Of a DNA stretch of 6,705 nucleotides, positions 1 through 5,831 are shown in pieces. A model generated the notes under the pieces. It saw only the letters and a list, made by a program, of their open reading frames with translations, was not told where the DNA came from and searched no databases. Numbering within the stretch: the stretch's first letter is position 1; every line of letters starts with the position of its first letter. The position numbers were made by a program, and so were the translations under genes. Source of the stretch: Pseudomonadota bacterium (GTDB lineage: Bacteria > Myxococcota > Myxococcia > Myxococcales > Vulgatibacteraceae); assembly GCA_023436385.1 (NCBI GenBank), contig JAEZJH010000350.1, positions 1-6,705 of the forward strand, in the 5' to 3' direction.

Positions 1-153
1 CCCCCGGACCGGCTCACCACGCATTCGACCGGCATCTCGCCCCCCTCGCGACGCGCCCGGGAGCCTACCCCACGAGCGCCGCCGGGGCGCGGCCTCGCGG
101 CCAGTAACGTGGCACCGCACCCCGAGCGCCCGGGCCCCGCCCGGCCGCCCCGT
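1..153. other. left edge, no convincing gene
   Basis: This stretch lies downstream of the minus-strand hydrolase gene. Open frames cross it on both strands, but they read as low-complexity Pro/Arg/Ala/Gly translations typical of GC-rich DNA and match no family I know. A plus-strand frame entering from the left edge ends at a TAA at about 105-107; it could be the tail of a neighbouring gene, but about 34 codons are too few to judge. The stretch is rich in short GC hairpins: arms at 76-80/86-90, at 91-94/99-102, and a stronger one at 130-144 listed separately. Confidence 0.4.
130..144 (-). terminator. GC hairpin just past hydrolase stop, possible terminator
   Basis: A 6-bp perfect stem, CCGGGC paired with GCCCGG, closes a 3-nt loop about 10 bases beyond the hydrolase stop codon, reading on the minus strand. 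No T-run follows it, so it is not a canonical intrinsic terminator. It could still act as a 3'-end stabiliser or a weak or U-less terminator. Such stems arise easily by chance in DNA this GC-rich. Confidence 0.25.
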
Positions 154-873
154 CTACGCCGGCACCCCCTGCGACGCCGCCGTCCCCAGCGCCCGCCGCA
201 GGAACGGCACGGTCCGGTCCCAGGCCTCCTGGGCCGCCTTGGGGTTGTAGGCCTCCGGCCGGACGTCGTTCATGAAGGCGTGCCGCGCGTCGTAGCGCCA
301 CAGCTCGTAGACCACGCCCCCGGCCCGCATCCGCCGCTCCACCTCGGTGACCGCGTCGGGCGTGCACCACTCGTCGTCGTTGGCCCAGTGGCTCTGGAAG
401 TTGACCCGGATCGACGCCGGGTCGGCCACCTCCCTGGGTGGGATCCCGTAGAAGGTCACCGCCACGTCCAGCTCGCGCCCCCGCACCGCGGCGGCCATCG
501 CCAACGCGCCGCCGAGACAGAAGCCGATCACCCCGGCCCGCGTCTCGTGGCCCCCGTAGCTCTTCAGGTGCTGCACCGCCCCACGGATGTCCTGGTCGAC
601 GGCCTCCTCGAACTTCAACGTCTTCATCAACTTGCCGGCCTGCTCGGGATCCTCGCCGGCGTGCTTTCCGCGGAAGAGGTCGGGGACCAGGGCCCGGAAG
701 CCGGCCTCCGCCAGCCGGTCGGCGAGGTGCGGCGCCCGCTCCTTCGGTGAACCCAGGCCCCACCACTCGTGGATCACGACGACGCCCGGCGCCGCCACCC
801 CGCCGCGGGGCAGGGCCAGGTAGCCGGCCAGCTCCTGCCCGTCCGGCCGCTTGAAACGGATGGTCTGTCCCAT
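154..873 (-). CDS. dienelactone hydrolase family protein
   Basis: The 239-residue product is an alpha/beta hydrolase of the dienelactone hydrolase (carboxymethylenebutenolidase) family, close to the usual length of about 230-240. Seen directly: an early strand and oxyanion region with VIHEWWGL (His35, Glu36), the nucleophile elbow GFCLGG with Cys119, a NDDEW segment whose Asp167 (or Asp166) is the likely acid, and the catalytic His198 in DARHAFMN, followed by the family's typical YNPKAAQEAWDR tail. Glu36-Cys-Asp-His keeps the order and almost the spacing of the classical enzyme, so it should be active in the cytoplasm on ester or lactone substrates. The real substrate is unknown: no chloroaromatic or beta-ketoadipate genes lie nearby, and many family members have other roles. 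The ATG start is supported by a strong Shine-Dalgarno (AAGAGGTGA, 6 nt away). The gene is monocistronic here and divergent from the kinase. Family call is firm, substrate is open. Confidence 0.93.
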   Translation of the reverse strand: MGQTIRFKRPDGQELAGYLALPRGGVAAPGVVVIHEWWGLGSPKERAPHLADRLAEAGFRALVPDLFRGKHAGEDPEQAGKLMKTLKFEEAVDQDIRGAVQHLKSYGGHETRAGVIGFCLGGALAMAAAVRGRELDVAVTFYGIPPREVADPASIRVNFQSHWANDDEWCTPDAVTEVERRMRAGGVVYELWRYDARHAFMNDVRPEAYNPKAAQEAWDRTVPFLRRALGTAASQGVPA

Positions 874-879
874 GGAGTG

Positions 880-888
880 TCACCTCTT
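880..888 (-). promoter_or_regulatory. ribosome binding site of the hydrolase gene
   Basis: On the minus strand this reads AAGAGGTGA, matching the anti-Shine-Dalgarno in nearly every position, and sits 6 nt before the ATG at 873. It fixes the start codon of the hydrolase and excludes the longer upstream frames. It is the strongest ribosome binding site in the window. Confidence 0.8.
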
Positions 889-922
889 GAAGAAGGGACT
901 CACGCGAAGCGGGCGTCGAAGC

Positions 923-941
923 CCCGGCCGGCCTGGCCGGG
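923..941. repeat. GC inverted repeat in hydrolase leader
   Basis: A perfect 7-bp inverted repeat (CCCGGCC / GGCCGGG) around a 5-nt centre lies about 50 bp upstream of the hydrolase start. If transcription begins further upstream it would form a stable hairpin in the 5' leader of the hydrolase mRNA. It is built almost only from G and C, so chance occurrence is likely in this composition. Confidence 0.35.
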
Positions 942-1007
942 CCGCCTCGTCCGATAGGCCGCGCGTGCGGGGGAAACGTCGGTTCCGGGCCGGCGGGCGA
1001 AAAGGCT

Positions 1008-1026
1008 CGGTTCGGGTGCCCGACCG
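1008..1026. repeat. imperfect inverted repeat in divergent spacer
   Basis: The arms CGG-T-CGGG and CCCG-A-CCG pair over 8 bp around a 2-nt centre, with one unpaired T at about 1011-1012. It lies between the hydrolase and kinase genes, about 45 bp upstream of the perfect dyad at 1072-1090. It does not share that dyad's sequence, so it is not a second copy of the same site. Significance is doubtful. Confidence 0.25.
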
Positions 1027-1071
1027 GCCGGAACGGCGCCCTGCCACACGCCCCCCCAACGGACAGACGAG

Positions 1072-1090
1072 GTGGACTTGCCAAGTCCAC
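1072..1090. promoter_or_regulatory. 19-bp perfect dyad, candidate operator
   Basis: GTGGACTTG and CAAGTCCAC form a perfect 9-bp inverted repeat around one central C. The single-base centre makes an RNA hairpin unlikely, since a loop needs about three bases, while an odd-length 19-bp palindrome is the usual shape of a binding site for a dimeric transcription factor. It overlaps the -35-like TTGCCA (1078-1083) of the predicted kinase promoter, the classic place for a repressor. Unlike other repeats here it has mixed base composition, so GC bias explains it less well. I cannot name the regulator; no regulator gene is in the window. Confidence 0.55.
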
Positions 1091-1105
1091 GTTCCGCGGG
1101 ATAGT
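1078..1105 (+). promoter_or_regulatory. putative sigma70-type promoter of the kinase gene
   Basis: TTGCCA (1078-1083, five of six matches to TTGACA) is followed after 16 bp by GATAGT (1100-1105, four of six matches to TATAAT, including the key second A and final T). Transcription would start near 1112, giving a leader of about 40 nt to the first possible kinase start. The -35 element sits inside the perfect dyad. This is the best promoter match I found in the window, but it is inferred from consensus alone. Confidence 0.4.
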
Positions 1106-1149
1106 GGCGACCTCCCGGTCGCACTCGCGGGCCGTCTCCTACACGCTCG

Positions 1150-3777
1150 GTGAAAATGACCAGAAGTCAGCTAAGCTCCGAGGGAATGGAAGCGGCCCAC
1201 CACGACGAAGCTTCGGCCCACGAGCCGCCGGCGACCGGGAACCCCACCCGGCGGCGCGTCAACCAGGCCCTGGTGGCGTTCTCGTTCGCGTCGGTGGCGG
1301 TCTTCGTCCTGTTCGACGAGCAATTGCGGGCGGTCCTTACCAACCCCCAGTACGTCCCGCTCCATACGCTGCTCGAAGTGCTGTCGATGGCGGTCGGTTT
1401 CGGCATTTTCGCCGTCCACTGGCTCGCCTCGCGCCGCCAGGACCTGATCGACCGGCAGGCCCTGTTCCTCGGGGCCGCCTTCCTCACCCTGGCGGTCCTC
1501 GACGTCTTCCACGCGATGACCTACCGCGGGATGCCGGGGATGTTCGGCCGGGCAGGAAACCCGGACCGCGCCATCCACTACTGGCTGTTCTCCCGCTTCG
1601 TCCTGGTCCTCGCGCTCCTGATCGCGGGTCTCGTCCCGCGGAAGTCGAGCTTCCGGCTCCTCTCGCGGCCGATCCTGTTGGCCGGCGCGGCCCTGCTGAT
1701 CACCGCCGCGGCGCTGCCCGCCCTCGCCTGGGTCCGGCCCGGCGTCGTCTTCGGGGCCGGCCAGGGGCTGACGACGCTGAAGGTGGTGCTCGAGTACACC
1801 ACCGTCGGCCTGGCGGCGATCGGCGCCCTGGCGCACCTCCGTCGCCTCAAGGATTCCCGCGCGACGGGGCACGCCGAGTCCCTCGCCTGGGCCCTGCCGG
1901 CCGCCCTGGCGATCTGCGCCGCGAGCGGATTCTGCTTCACCCTCTACACGTCGGTCAGCGACCTCTTCAACCTCTGGGGCCACGTCCTCAAGCTGACCGC
2001 CTCGTACTTGATCTTCGAGGCGCTGTTCGTCACCGCGCTCCTCCGGCCCTACGAGAAGCTCGACGCCACCAGCCACGACCTGGCCAAGTCCAACCGCGAG
2101 CTCGATCGACTCCGCCGCCACGTCGAGGTGGAGCTGGCGGAGACGATCGCCCGGCTGGAAGAGACCACGCTCTCGGAGCGTCGGGCCAAGGAAGCGGCGG
2201 AGGCCTACGCCGGCCGCCTCGCGGCGATCCAGCGGGTCACCGACGCCACGCTGTCGCCGCCGGATCTCGACACGCTCCTCGACCAGCTCCTCGGCCGGCT
2301 CTGCGAGGTGCTGGACGCCGAGCTGGCCACTCTCCACCTGCTCACCCAGGACGGGAACCACCTCGAGCCCAAGGCCTCCCACGGCCTCTCGGAGGAGGTG
2401 CTGGCGGGGGTCCGCATCCGCATCGGCGAGGGGATCGCCGGACAGATCGCCTGCAGCCGGGAGCCGCTGGTGGTCGACGACATCGCCGCCGCCGAGGTGG
2501 ACAGTCCCGCGCTCCGGGACCGGGCCCGCTCGCTGATCGGCACGCCGCTCCTCCTCGGCGAGCGGGTGATCGGGGTGATCAAGGTCGCCTCGACGAGAGC
2601 CCGGCGGTTCACCGAGGACGACATCGCGCTGCTCCGGGTGGTCGCCGGCCGCGTCGCCGCCTCCATCGATCGCGCCCGCCTGCTGGCGGAGCTGGAGACC
2701 ACGCTCACCTCGATCCCCGACCCGATGATCGTCTACGACTCGGTCGGAAACGTGATCCGGATCAACTGCCCGGCGCAGCAGCTCCTCCGGTACGCGCCGG
2801 AGGACTTCGACCGGTCCCCGGCGGAGCGCTGGACCCAGCTCCGCATCGCCGACACCGATGGCCGGACCCTCCCGCCGGAGGAGACGCCGATGGCCCGGGC
2901 GCTCCGCGGGGAGACGGTGCAGGGCGAGCTGCTCCGGATCGAGCCGCGTCCCGGCGAATACCGCTGGGTGAGCGCCTCCGCCTCCCCGATCGTCGGACCG
3001 GGCCACCGTCCGGCGGGCGCGGTGTTCTCCTTCCCGGACGTGACCGCGGTCCGGGAACTCGAGGCCCACCAGGAGGACCTGCTCCGCACCGTCTCCCACG
3101 ACCTCCGCTCGCCGCTGGCGGCGATGCGCCTCCAGGCCCAGCGCCTCCGCCGCAACCTCGAGAAGATCGAGACACCGGACGGCACCCTCCGCGGCCTCGA
3201 CTCGATCGTCCGGGCGGCGGATCGGATGGGCCGGATGATCGAGGACCTGGTCGATTCGGAGCGGCTCTCCGCCGGGAAGGTGGCCCTCGCCTCCCGGCCG
3301 GTGGACCTCCGCGAACGGGTTTGCGAGTTGGTGGGCGGCAGCGCCGCCGGGATCGATCCGGCGCGCCTCGACCTGGAGCTGCCCGCCGAACTCCCCGCGG
3401 TGTTCGGCGACCCGGCCCGGATCGACCGCATCCTCACCAACCTCCTCACCAACGCCTTCAAGTACTCGCCGGAGACGTCGCGGGTCCGGGTGGGCGCGGC
3501 CGCCCGGAACGGCGCGGTGGAGCTGTGGGTGGCGGACCGGGGCCAGGGGATCGCCCCGGAGGACCAGGCGAAGCTCTTCACCCGCTACTTCCGGGCCCGG
3601 AACGCCCGGGCGGACGGCCTGGGGTTGGGCCTCTACATCACCCGGATGCTGGTGGAGGCCCACGGCGGGCGGATCTCGCTGGAGAGCCGTCCCGGGGAGG
3701 GGACCACCTTCCGTTTCACCCTGCCGGTCGCCGCCCGTGGCGAGGCCTACGGCTCGGTCTCGAAGGCCGAGGGGTGA
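1150..3777 (+). CDS. MASE3-GAF-PAS sensor histidine kinase
   Basis: The product (875 residues from GTG 1150) is an inner-membrane sensor kinase that should autophosphorylate on His and pass phosphate to a response regulator. Order: a MASE3 sensor of about eight helices (residues 38-298; hallmarks include LHTLLEVLSM, LDVFHAMTYRGM and LWGHVLKLTASY), a helical linker with coiled-coil character (310-356), GAF (about 357-512), PAS (518-640), HisKA with His650 in VSHDLRSP, and HATPase_c with N-box Asn764/Asn768, G1 box Asp796 (DRGQGIAP) and G2 box GLGLGL (823-828). No receiver domain follows and no response regulator is adjacent, so it is an orphan kinase; its signal and partner are unknown. The start is uncertain: GTG 1150 has no Shine-Dalgarno, ATG 1156 has only GGTGA 2 nt away, and ATG 1186 has GAGGG 1 nt away. 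MASE3 begins downstream of all three. A dyad and a promoter lie upstream. The 3' end overlaps the convergent nucleotidase by 31 bp. Confidence 0.95.
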   Translation: MKMTRSQLSSEGMEAAHHDEASAHEPPATGNPTRRRVNQALVAFSFASVAVFVLFDEQLRAVLTNPQYVPLHTLLEVLSMAVGFGIFAVHWLASRRQDLIDRQALFLGAAFLTLAVLDVFHAMTYRGMPGMFGRAGNPDRAIHYWLFSRFVLVLALLIAGLVPRKSSFRLLSRPILLAGAALLITAAALPALAWVRPGVVFGAGQGLTTLKVVLEYTTVGLAAIGALAHLRRLKDSRATGHAESLAWALPAALAICAASGFCFTLYTSVSDLFNLWGHVLKLTASYLIFEALFVTALLRPYEKLDATSHDLAKSNRELDRLRRHVEVELAETIARLEETTLSERRAKEAAEAYAGRLAAIQRVTDATLSPPDLDTLLDQLLGRLCEVLDAELATLHLLTQDGNHLEPKASHGLSEEVLAGVRIRIGEGIAGQIACSREPLVVDDIAAAEVDSPALRDRARSLIGTPLLLGERVIGVIKVASTRARRFTEDDIALLRVVAGRVAASIDRARLLAELETTLTSIPDPMIVYDSVGNVIRINCPAQQLLRYAPEDFDRSPAERWTQLRIADTDGRTLPPEETPMARALRGETVQGELLRIEPRPGEYRWVSASASPIVGPGHRPAGAVFSFPDVTAVRELEAHQEDLLRTVSHDLRSPLAAMRLQAQRLRRNLEKIETPDGTLRGLDSIVRAADRMGRMIEDLVDSERLSAGKVALASRPVDLRERVCELVGGSAAGIDPARLDLELPAELPAVFGDPARIDRILTNLLTNAFKYSPETSRVRVGAAARNGAVELWVADRGQGIAPEDQAKLFTRYFRARNARADGLGLGLYITRMLVEAHGGRISLESRPGEGTTFRFTLPVAARGEAYGSVSKAEG

Positions 3778-5213
3778 TTGCCCTCCTCGGGCAGGCAGGG
3801 ATCGTGGGGGAGACTCCCCCGCTGCGAGCGGAGATACACGAAGGGCGTCGCCAAGAGAAAATTCGAGACACGCGAGGTGTAGACGTCGGCGTAGCGCTCG
3901 ACCTGCCGGGCGAGGTGGCTCTTGTCGTTTCCCGCCCGCATCAACAGGCCCCACACCGGGTTCGACAGCGCGGAGGAGGCCCGGGCCCGCGGGGCGATCT
4001 CCGCGTCGAGGGCCACCAGGCGCTCCCGTAGCAGCGTCGCCTCCCGGGCCAGCGCCTCGGCGCTCTCCGCCACCGGCGGTCCGTAGCCGGCGGTCTTCCG
4101 CTGCAGCCGGAGCCGGGTGTCGGAGAGCCGGGCCTCGAGCCGCTCCTTCTCGCGCATCTGCTCCGCCAGCAGCAGTTCCTCGGACCGGAACGCCGCCAGC
4201 GCCCGGACCTCGTGCTCCAGCTCCCGGAGGATCAGCGCCGTCCGCCAGCGGAGCACGTTCTTGGTGACGTGGACATCGCCGAACATGTGGTCGCCGACGT
4301 AGAGGATCTCGTCGCCGGAGATTCCCAGCGCCCGCTCCACCTCCCGGGCGCTGCCGCCCAGGTACGCGGTGCCCGGCCGGAGCCGCCCGACCGCCGGCCG
4401 GAGCAGGCCCTCGTCGGTGGCCACCTCGAAGAACGGGCTCCGGGTGGTGAAGAACTCCGGCTTCCGGGCGCCGACGATCACCACGTCGAAGAGGTCGCGC
4501 CAGGTCATCGCCCCCGGGAGGAACCGGTCGAAGGCGTAGCCCATCATCGCCACCGTGTAGCTCCACTCGGAGTTGGTGATCAGCATCAGCCGCTTGCCGG
4601 CGTGTTTCTGATCGAGGAGGGCGAGGGCCGTCTCCGGATCGAGGACCACGAACCGCTCCGGGTCGGCGAGGATCTCCGCCTTCAGCCGCCCCTCCATGTG
4701 TGCGGTGTCGAGGGTGTGTCGGACCTTCTTGTAGAGCCCGTCGTAGCCCAGCACCCCGGGCAGCTTCCGCTGGTCGAGCAGGTCGACCAGCTGCGCATAC
4801 ATGCAGCCCTCGGAGAGCGAGAACAGGGTGTTGAGGAAGACCCAGCGGGGCTCGTGGAGATCGACGATGGTCCGCTCGTAGACCTGCCGCTGCTCGGCGT
4901 GGTCGAGGGGCCGGGTCCCGTGGAGGGCCTTCTTGTTGAAGCCGAAGCGGTTGGCCTTCACCAGGTTGCCCAGCTCGGTGTCGATCACCAGGCCCCGGAT
5001 CACCATCGCCGGATCGAACTCGAGGTCGCCCACCGGCCAGCCGTCGGCCAGGAGGCCACGGCGGATGTGTTCGTAGGCGATCCGCTCCCACTCCTCCACG
5101 CGGTAGTGGATCAGCGTGTAGTCCATGTCGTAGCCGATGGCGCGAATGGACCGAAAGTTCAGGGTGCGGTTGCAGAACAACCCGCGTTCGGCGGGCGAGG
5201 AATCGGGGGCCAT
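3747..5213 (-). CDS. HAD-IG family purine 5'-nucleotidase (cN-II type)
   Basis: The 488-residue product is a cytosolic HAD-superfamily 5'-nucleotidase, expected to dephosphorylate purine mononucleotides (IMP/GMP in characterised relatives) and so limit purine pools. All HAD motifs are visible: motif I GYDMDYTL with nucleophile Asp29 and general acid/base Asp31, motif II LITNS with Thr213, motif III Lys251 in ARKPEFF, and motif IV GDHMFGD with Asp308 and Asp313. The large cap region between motifs I and II is present. The C-terminal half also matches the cN-II layout: WRTALI, a charged helical stretch (332-376), then QVERYADVYTSRVSNFLLATPFVYLRS, ending LPHD like the animal enzyme. Residues after about 471 are a variable tail, and only these overlap the kinase gene. 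The ATG is supported by GGAG 5 nt upstream. Transcribed alone. Nucleotidase class is firm; nucleotide preference and allosteric control are inferred from the family. Confidence 0.93.
   Translation of the reverse strand: MAPDSSPAERGLFCNRTLNFRSIRAIGYDMDYTLIHYRVEEWERIAYEHIRRGLLADGWPVGDLEFDPAMVIRGLVIDTELGNLVKANRFGFNKKALHGTRPLDHAEQRQVYERTIVDLHEPRWVFLNTLFSLSEGCMYAQLVDLLDQRKLPGVLGYDGLYKKVRHTLDTAHMEGRLKAEILADPERFVVLDPETALALLDQKHAGKRLMLITNSEWSYTVAMMGYAFDRFLPGAMTWRDLFDVVIVGARKPEFFTTRSPFFEVATDEGLLRPAVGRLRPGTAYLGGSAREVERALGISGDEILYVGDHMFGDVHVTKNVLRWRTALILRELEHEVRALAAFRSEELLLAEQMREKERLEARLSDTRLRLQRKTAGYGPPVAESAEALAREATLLRERLVALDAEIAPRARASSALSNPVWGLLMRAGNDKSHLARQVERYADVYTSRVSNFLLATPFVYLRSQRGSLPHDPCLPEEGNHPSAFETEP
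3779..3820 (+). terminator. two hairpins behind the kinase stop, possible terminator
   Basis: Directly after the kinase TGA lie a 5-bp stem (TGCCC 3779-3783 with GGGCA 3789-3793) and a stronger one in which GGGGGAG (3806-3812) and CTCCCCC (3814-3820) are perfect complements around a single A, folding as six pairs with a 3-nt loop. No T-run follows, so intrinsic termination is unproven. Both lie inside the 3' coding part of the opposite nucleotidase gene; the second covers its SLPHD codons, so amino-acid constraint may explain part of the symmetry. Confidence 0.3.
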
Positions 5214-5217
5214 GTCG

Positions 5218-5222
5218 TCTCC
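5218..5222 (-). promoter_or_regulatory. ribosome binding site of the nucleotidase gene
   Basis: On the minus strand GGAGA precedes the ATG at 5213, with 5 nt between GGAG and the start codon. This supports that ATG as the start, about 28 codons before the first catalytic Asp, as is normal for the family. Upstream, a TAGTTT sequence (minus strand, about 5230-5236) is the only AT-rich patch and might be part of a -10 element, but no good -35 pairs with it. Confidence 0.6.
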
Positions 5223-5343
5223 GACGGGGAAAACTAGCCGTTGGCCCCCGGGTTGAACAGCCCCGGCGGGCGACGGTGGCCGGGTGTGCCCCTCCCCGAG
5301 GCGAGGGCTACCCCTGGACGGAACCGAAACCCACCTTCCGCCG

Positions 5344-5361
5344 CGGCCAGGCGTCTGGCCG
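5344..5361 (+). promoter_or_regulatory. leader hairpin next to lipoprotein ribosome binding site
   Basis: CGGCCAG (5344-5350) pairs perfectly with CTGGCCG (5355-5361) over 7 bp around a GCGT tetraloop. The stem ends only 3 nt before the GGAGGG of the lipoprotein gene. If it is transcribed it would sit against the ribosome binding site and could affect ribosome access or mRNA stability. It does not itself cover the Shine-Dalgarno, so a simple sequestering role is not evident. Regulation is inferred. Confidence 0.4.
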
Positions 5362-5364
5362 GTC

Positions 5365-5371
5365 GGAGGGA
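5365..5371 (+). promoter_or_regulatory. ribosome binding site that decides the lipoprotein start
   Basis: GGAGGGA is a strong Shine-Dalgarno, but GGAGG ends only 2 nt before the ATG at 5372, which is tighter than usual. It ends 8 nt before the in-frame TTG at 5378, a good distance, and 20 nt before the ATG at 5390, which is too far. TTG 5378 would begin the protein MKRTMLVLAAL, a textbook signal-peptide start. Either choice rules out the longer frame beginning at 5276. Confidence 0.55.
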
Positions 5372-5827
5372 ATGCGCTTGAAGCGAACGATGCTGGTGCT
5401 GGCGGCGCTGGTCGCGATGGTTGCGACCGGGTGTGGGGGGACGAGGGGGGCCCGGCGGGATGTCGCGACGGTAACCCCCGACGTCGCGGATCGACAGGAA
5501 GGCGTGGTGGCGACCGTTGACGAAGAGTGGATCGCGGTCACCGCCGCGGATCGCCCGGCGGAGCCGCCGGTCCGCTTCCGGATCGACGAGACCACGGAGG
5601 TCCGGCGGGGCGACGAGACGATCGACGCCGACGCGATCACCGAGGGCGAGGTGGTGCGGGTCTCCTACGAGCCGCGGGCCGGCGACGAGCAGGCCCGGCG
5701 GATCGAGATCCTCGACGGCGACGAGGCGGCGCAGGTCCGGGCCCGGGCGGTGGCGCCGCCGGCCTGGCCCCGGCCGGAGCGGCCCTCGGGGACGATGGAA
5801 CCGACGGAGCCGATGGACTCGGAGTAG
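5372..5827 (+). CDS. small predicted lipoprotein, function unknown
   Basis: About 151 residues (149 if TTG 5378 is the start). The N-terminus has the three parts of a lipoprotein signal: positive residues (RLKR), a hydrophobic core (MLVLAALVAMV), and the lipobox-like ATGC with Cys21 as the lipidated residue. Ala at -3 is less usual than Leu. No Asp follows the Cys, which in enterobacterial terms would favour the outer membrane. The mature part (about 40-115) has a beta-rich pattern of the type G-V-V-x-x-V-D...I-x-V...F-R-I-D-x-x-T-E-V...I-x-x-G-E-V-V-R-V-S-Y...A-x-x-I-x-I, resembling small OB-like beta-barrel periplasmic domains of the DUF5666 kind; that similarity is by eye only. The tail is Pro- and acid-rich (AWPRPERPSG onward) and probably disordered. 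It is transcribed alone, divergent from the nucleotidase and converging on Rsm22 with a 4-bp gap. I do not recognise a specific function. A longer start at 5276 would bury the signal peptide and is unlikely. Confidence 0.8.
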   Translation: MRLKRTMLVLAALVAMVATGCGGTRGARRDVATVTPDVADRQEGVVATVDEEWIAVTAADRPAEPPVRFRIDETTEVRRGDETIDADAITEGEVVRVSYEPRAGDEQARRIEILDGDEAAQVRARAVAPPAWPRPERPSGTMEPTEPMDSE

Positions 5828-5831
5828 CTCC

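Noticed and set aside
1051..1057. Run of seven C bases upstream of the kinase
   Set aside because: I considered a phase-variable tract, but seven C in DNA this GC-rich is unremarkable, and it lies upstream of the predicted promoter rather than in the spacer or the code.
65..1090. Minus-strand open frame of 341 codons across the hydrolase
   Set aside because: It contains the hydrolase in a different frame and gives only repetitive Gly/Arg/Ala sequence. The hydrolase frame has the catalytic residues and a strong ribosome binding site.
874..1149. Small gene in the hydrolase-kinase spacer
   Set aside because: Frames of 60-100 codons exist, but they have no ribosome binding site, no known motif and composition like the shadow frames elsewhere. 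The dyad and promoter better explain this spacer.
1104..4031. Plus-strand open frame of about 975 codons overlapping the kinase
   Set aside because: Its translation is Pro/Arg/Gly-rich without domains, while the overlapping kinase frame has every expected motif. It is a shadow frame.
1171..5091. Minus-strand open frame of about 1,306 codons
   Set aside because: It runs antisense to the kinase and out of frame through the nucleotidase. Its translation is low-complexity Arg/Gly/Ala/Pro/Asp with no recognisable domain, as expected when GC-rich codons remove stops.
5320..5356. GGAACC followed by CGTCT, an ECF sigma-like promoter before the lipoprotein
   Set aside because: The spacing is about 26 bp instead of the 16-17 bp these promoters use.
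5276..5371. Extended N-terminus of the lipoprotein from position 5276
   Set aside because: It would place 32 non-hydrophobic residues before the signal peptide and has no ribosome binding site; the signal peptide needs to be at the start.
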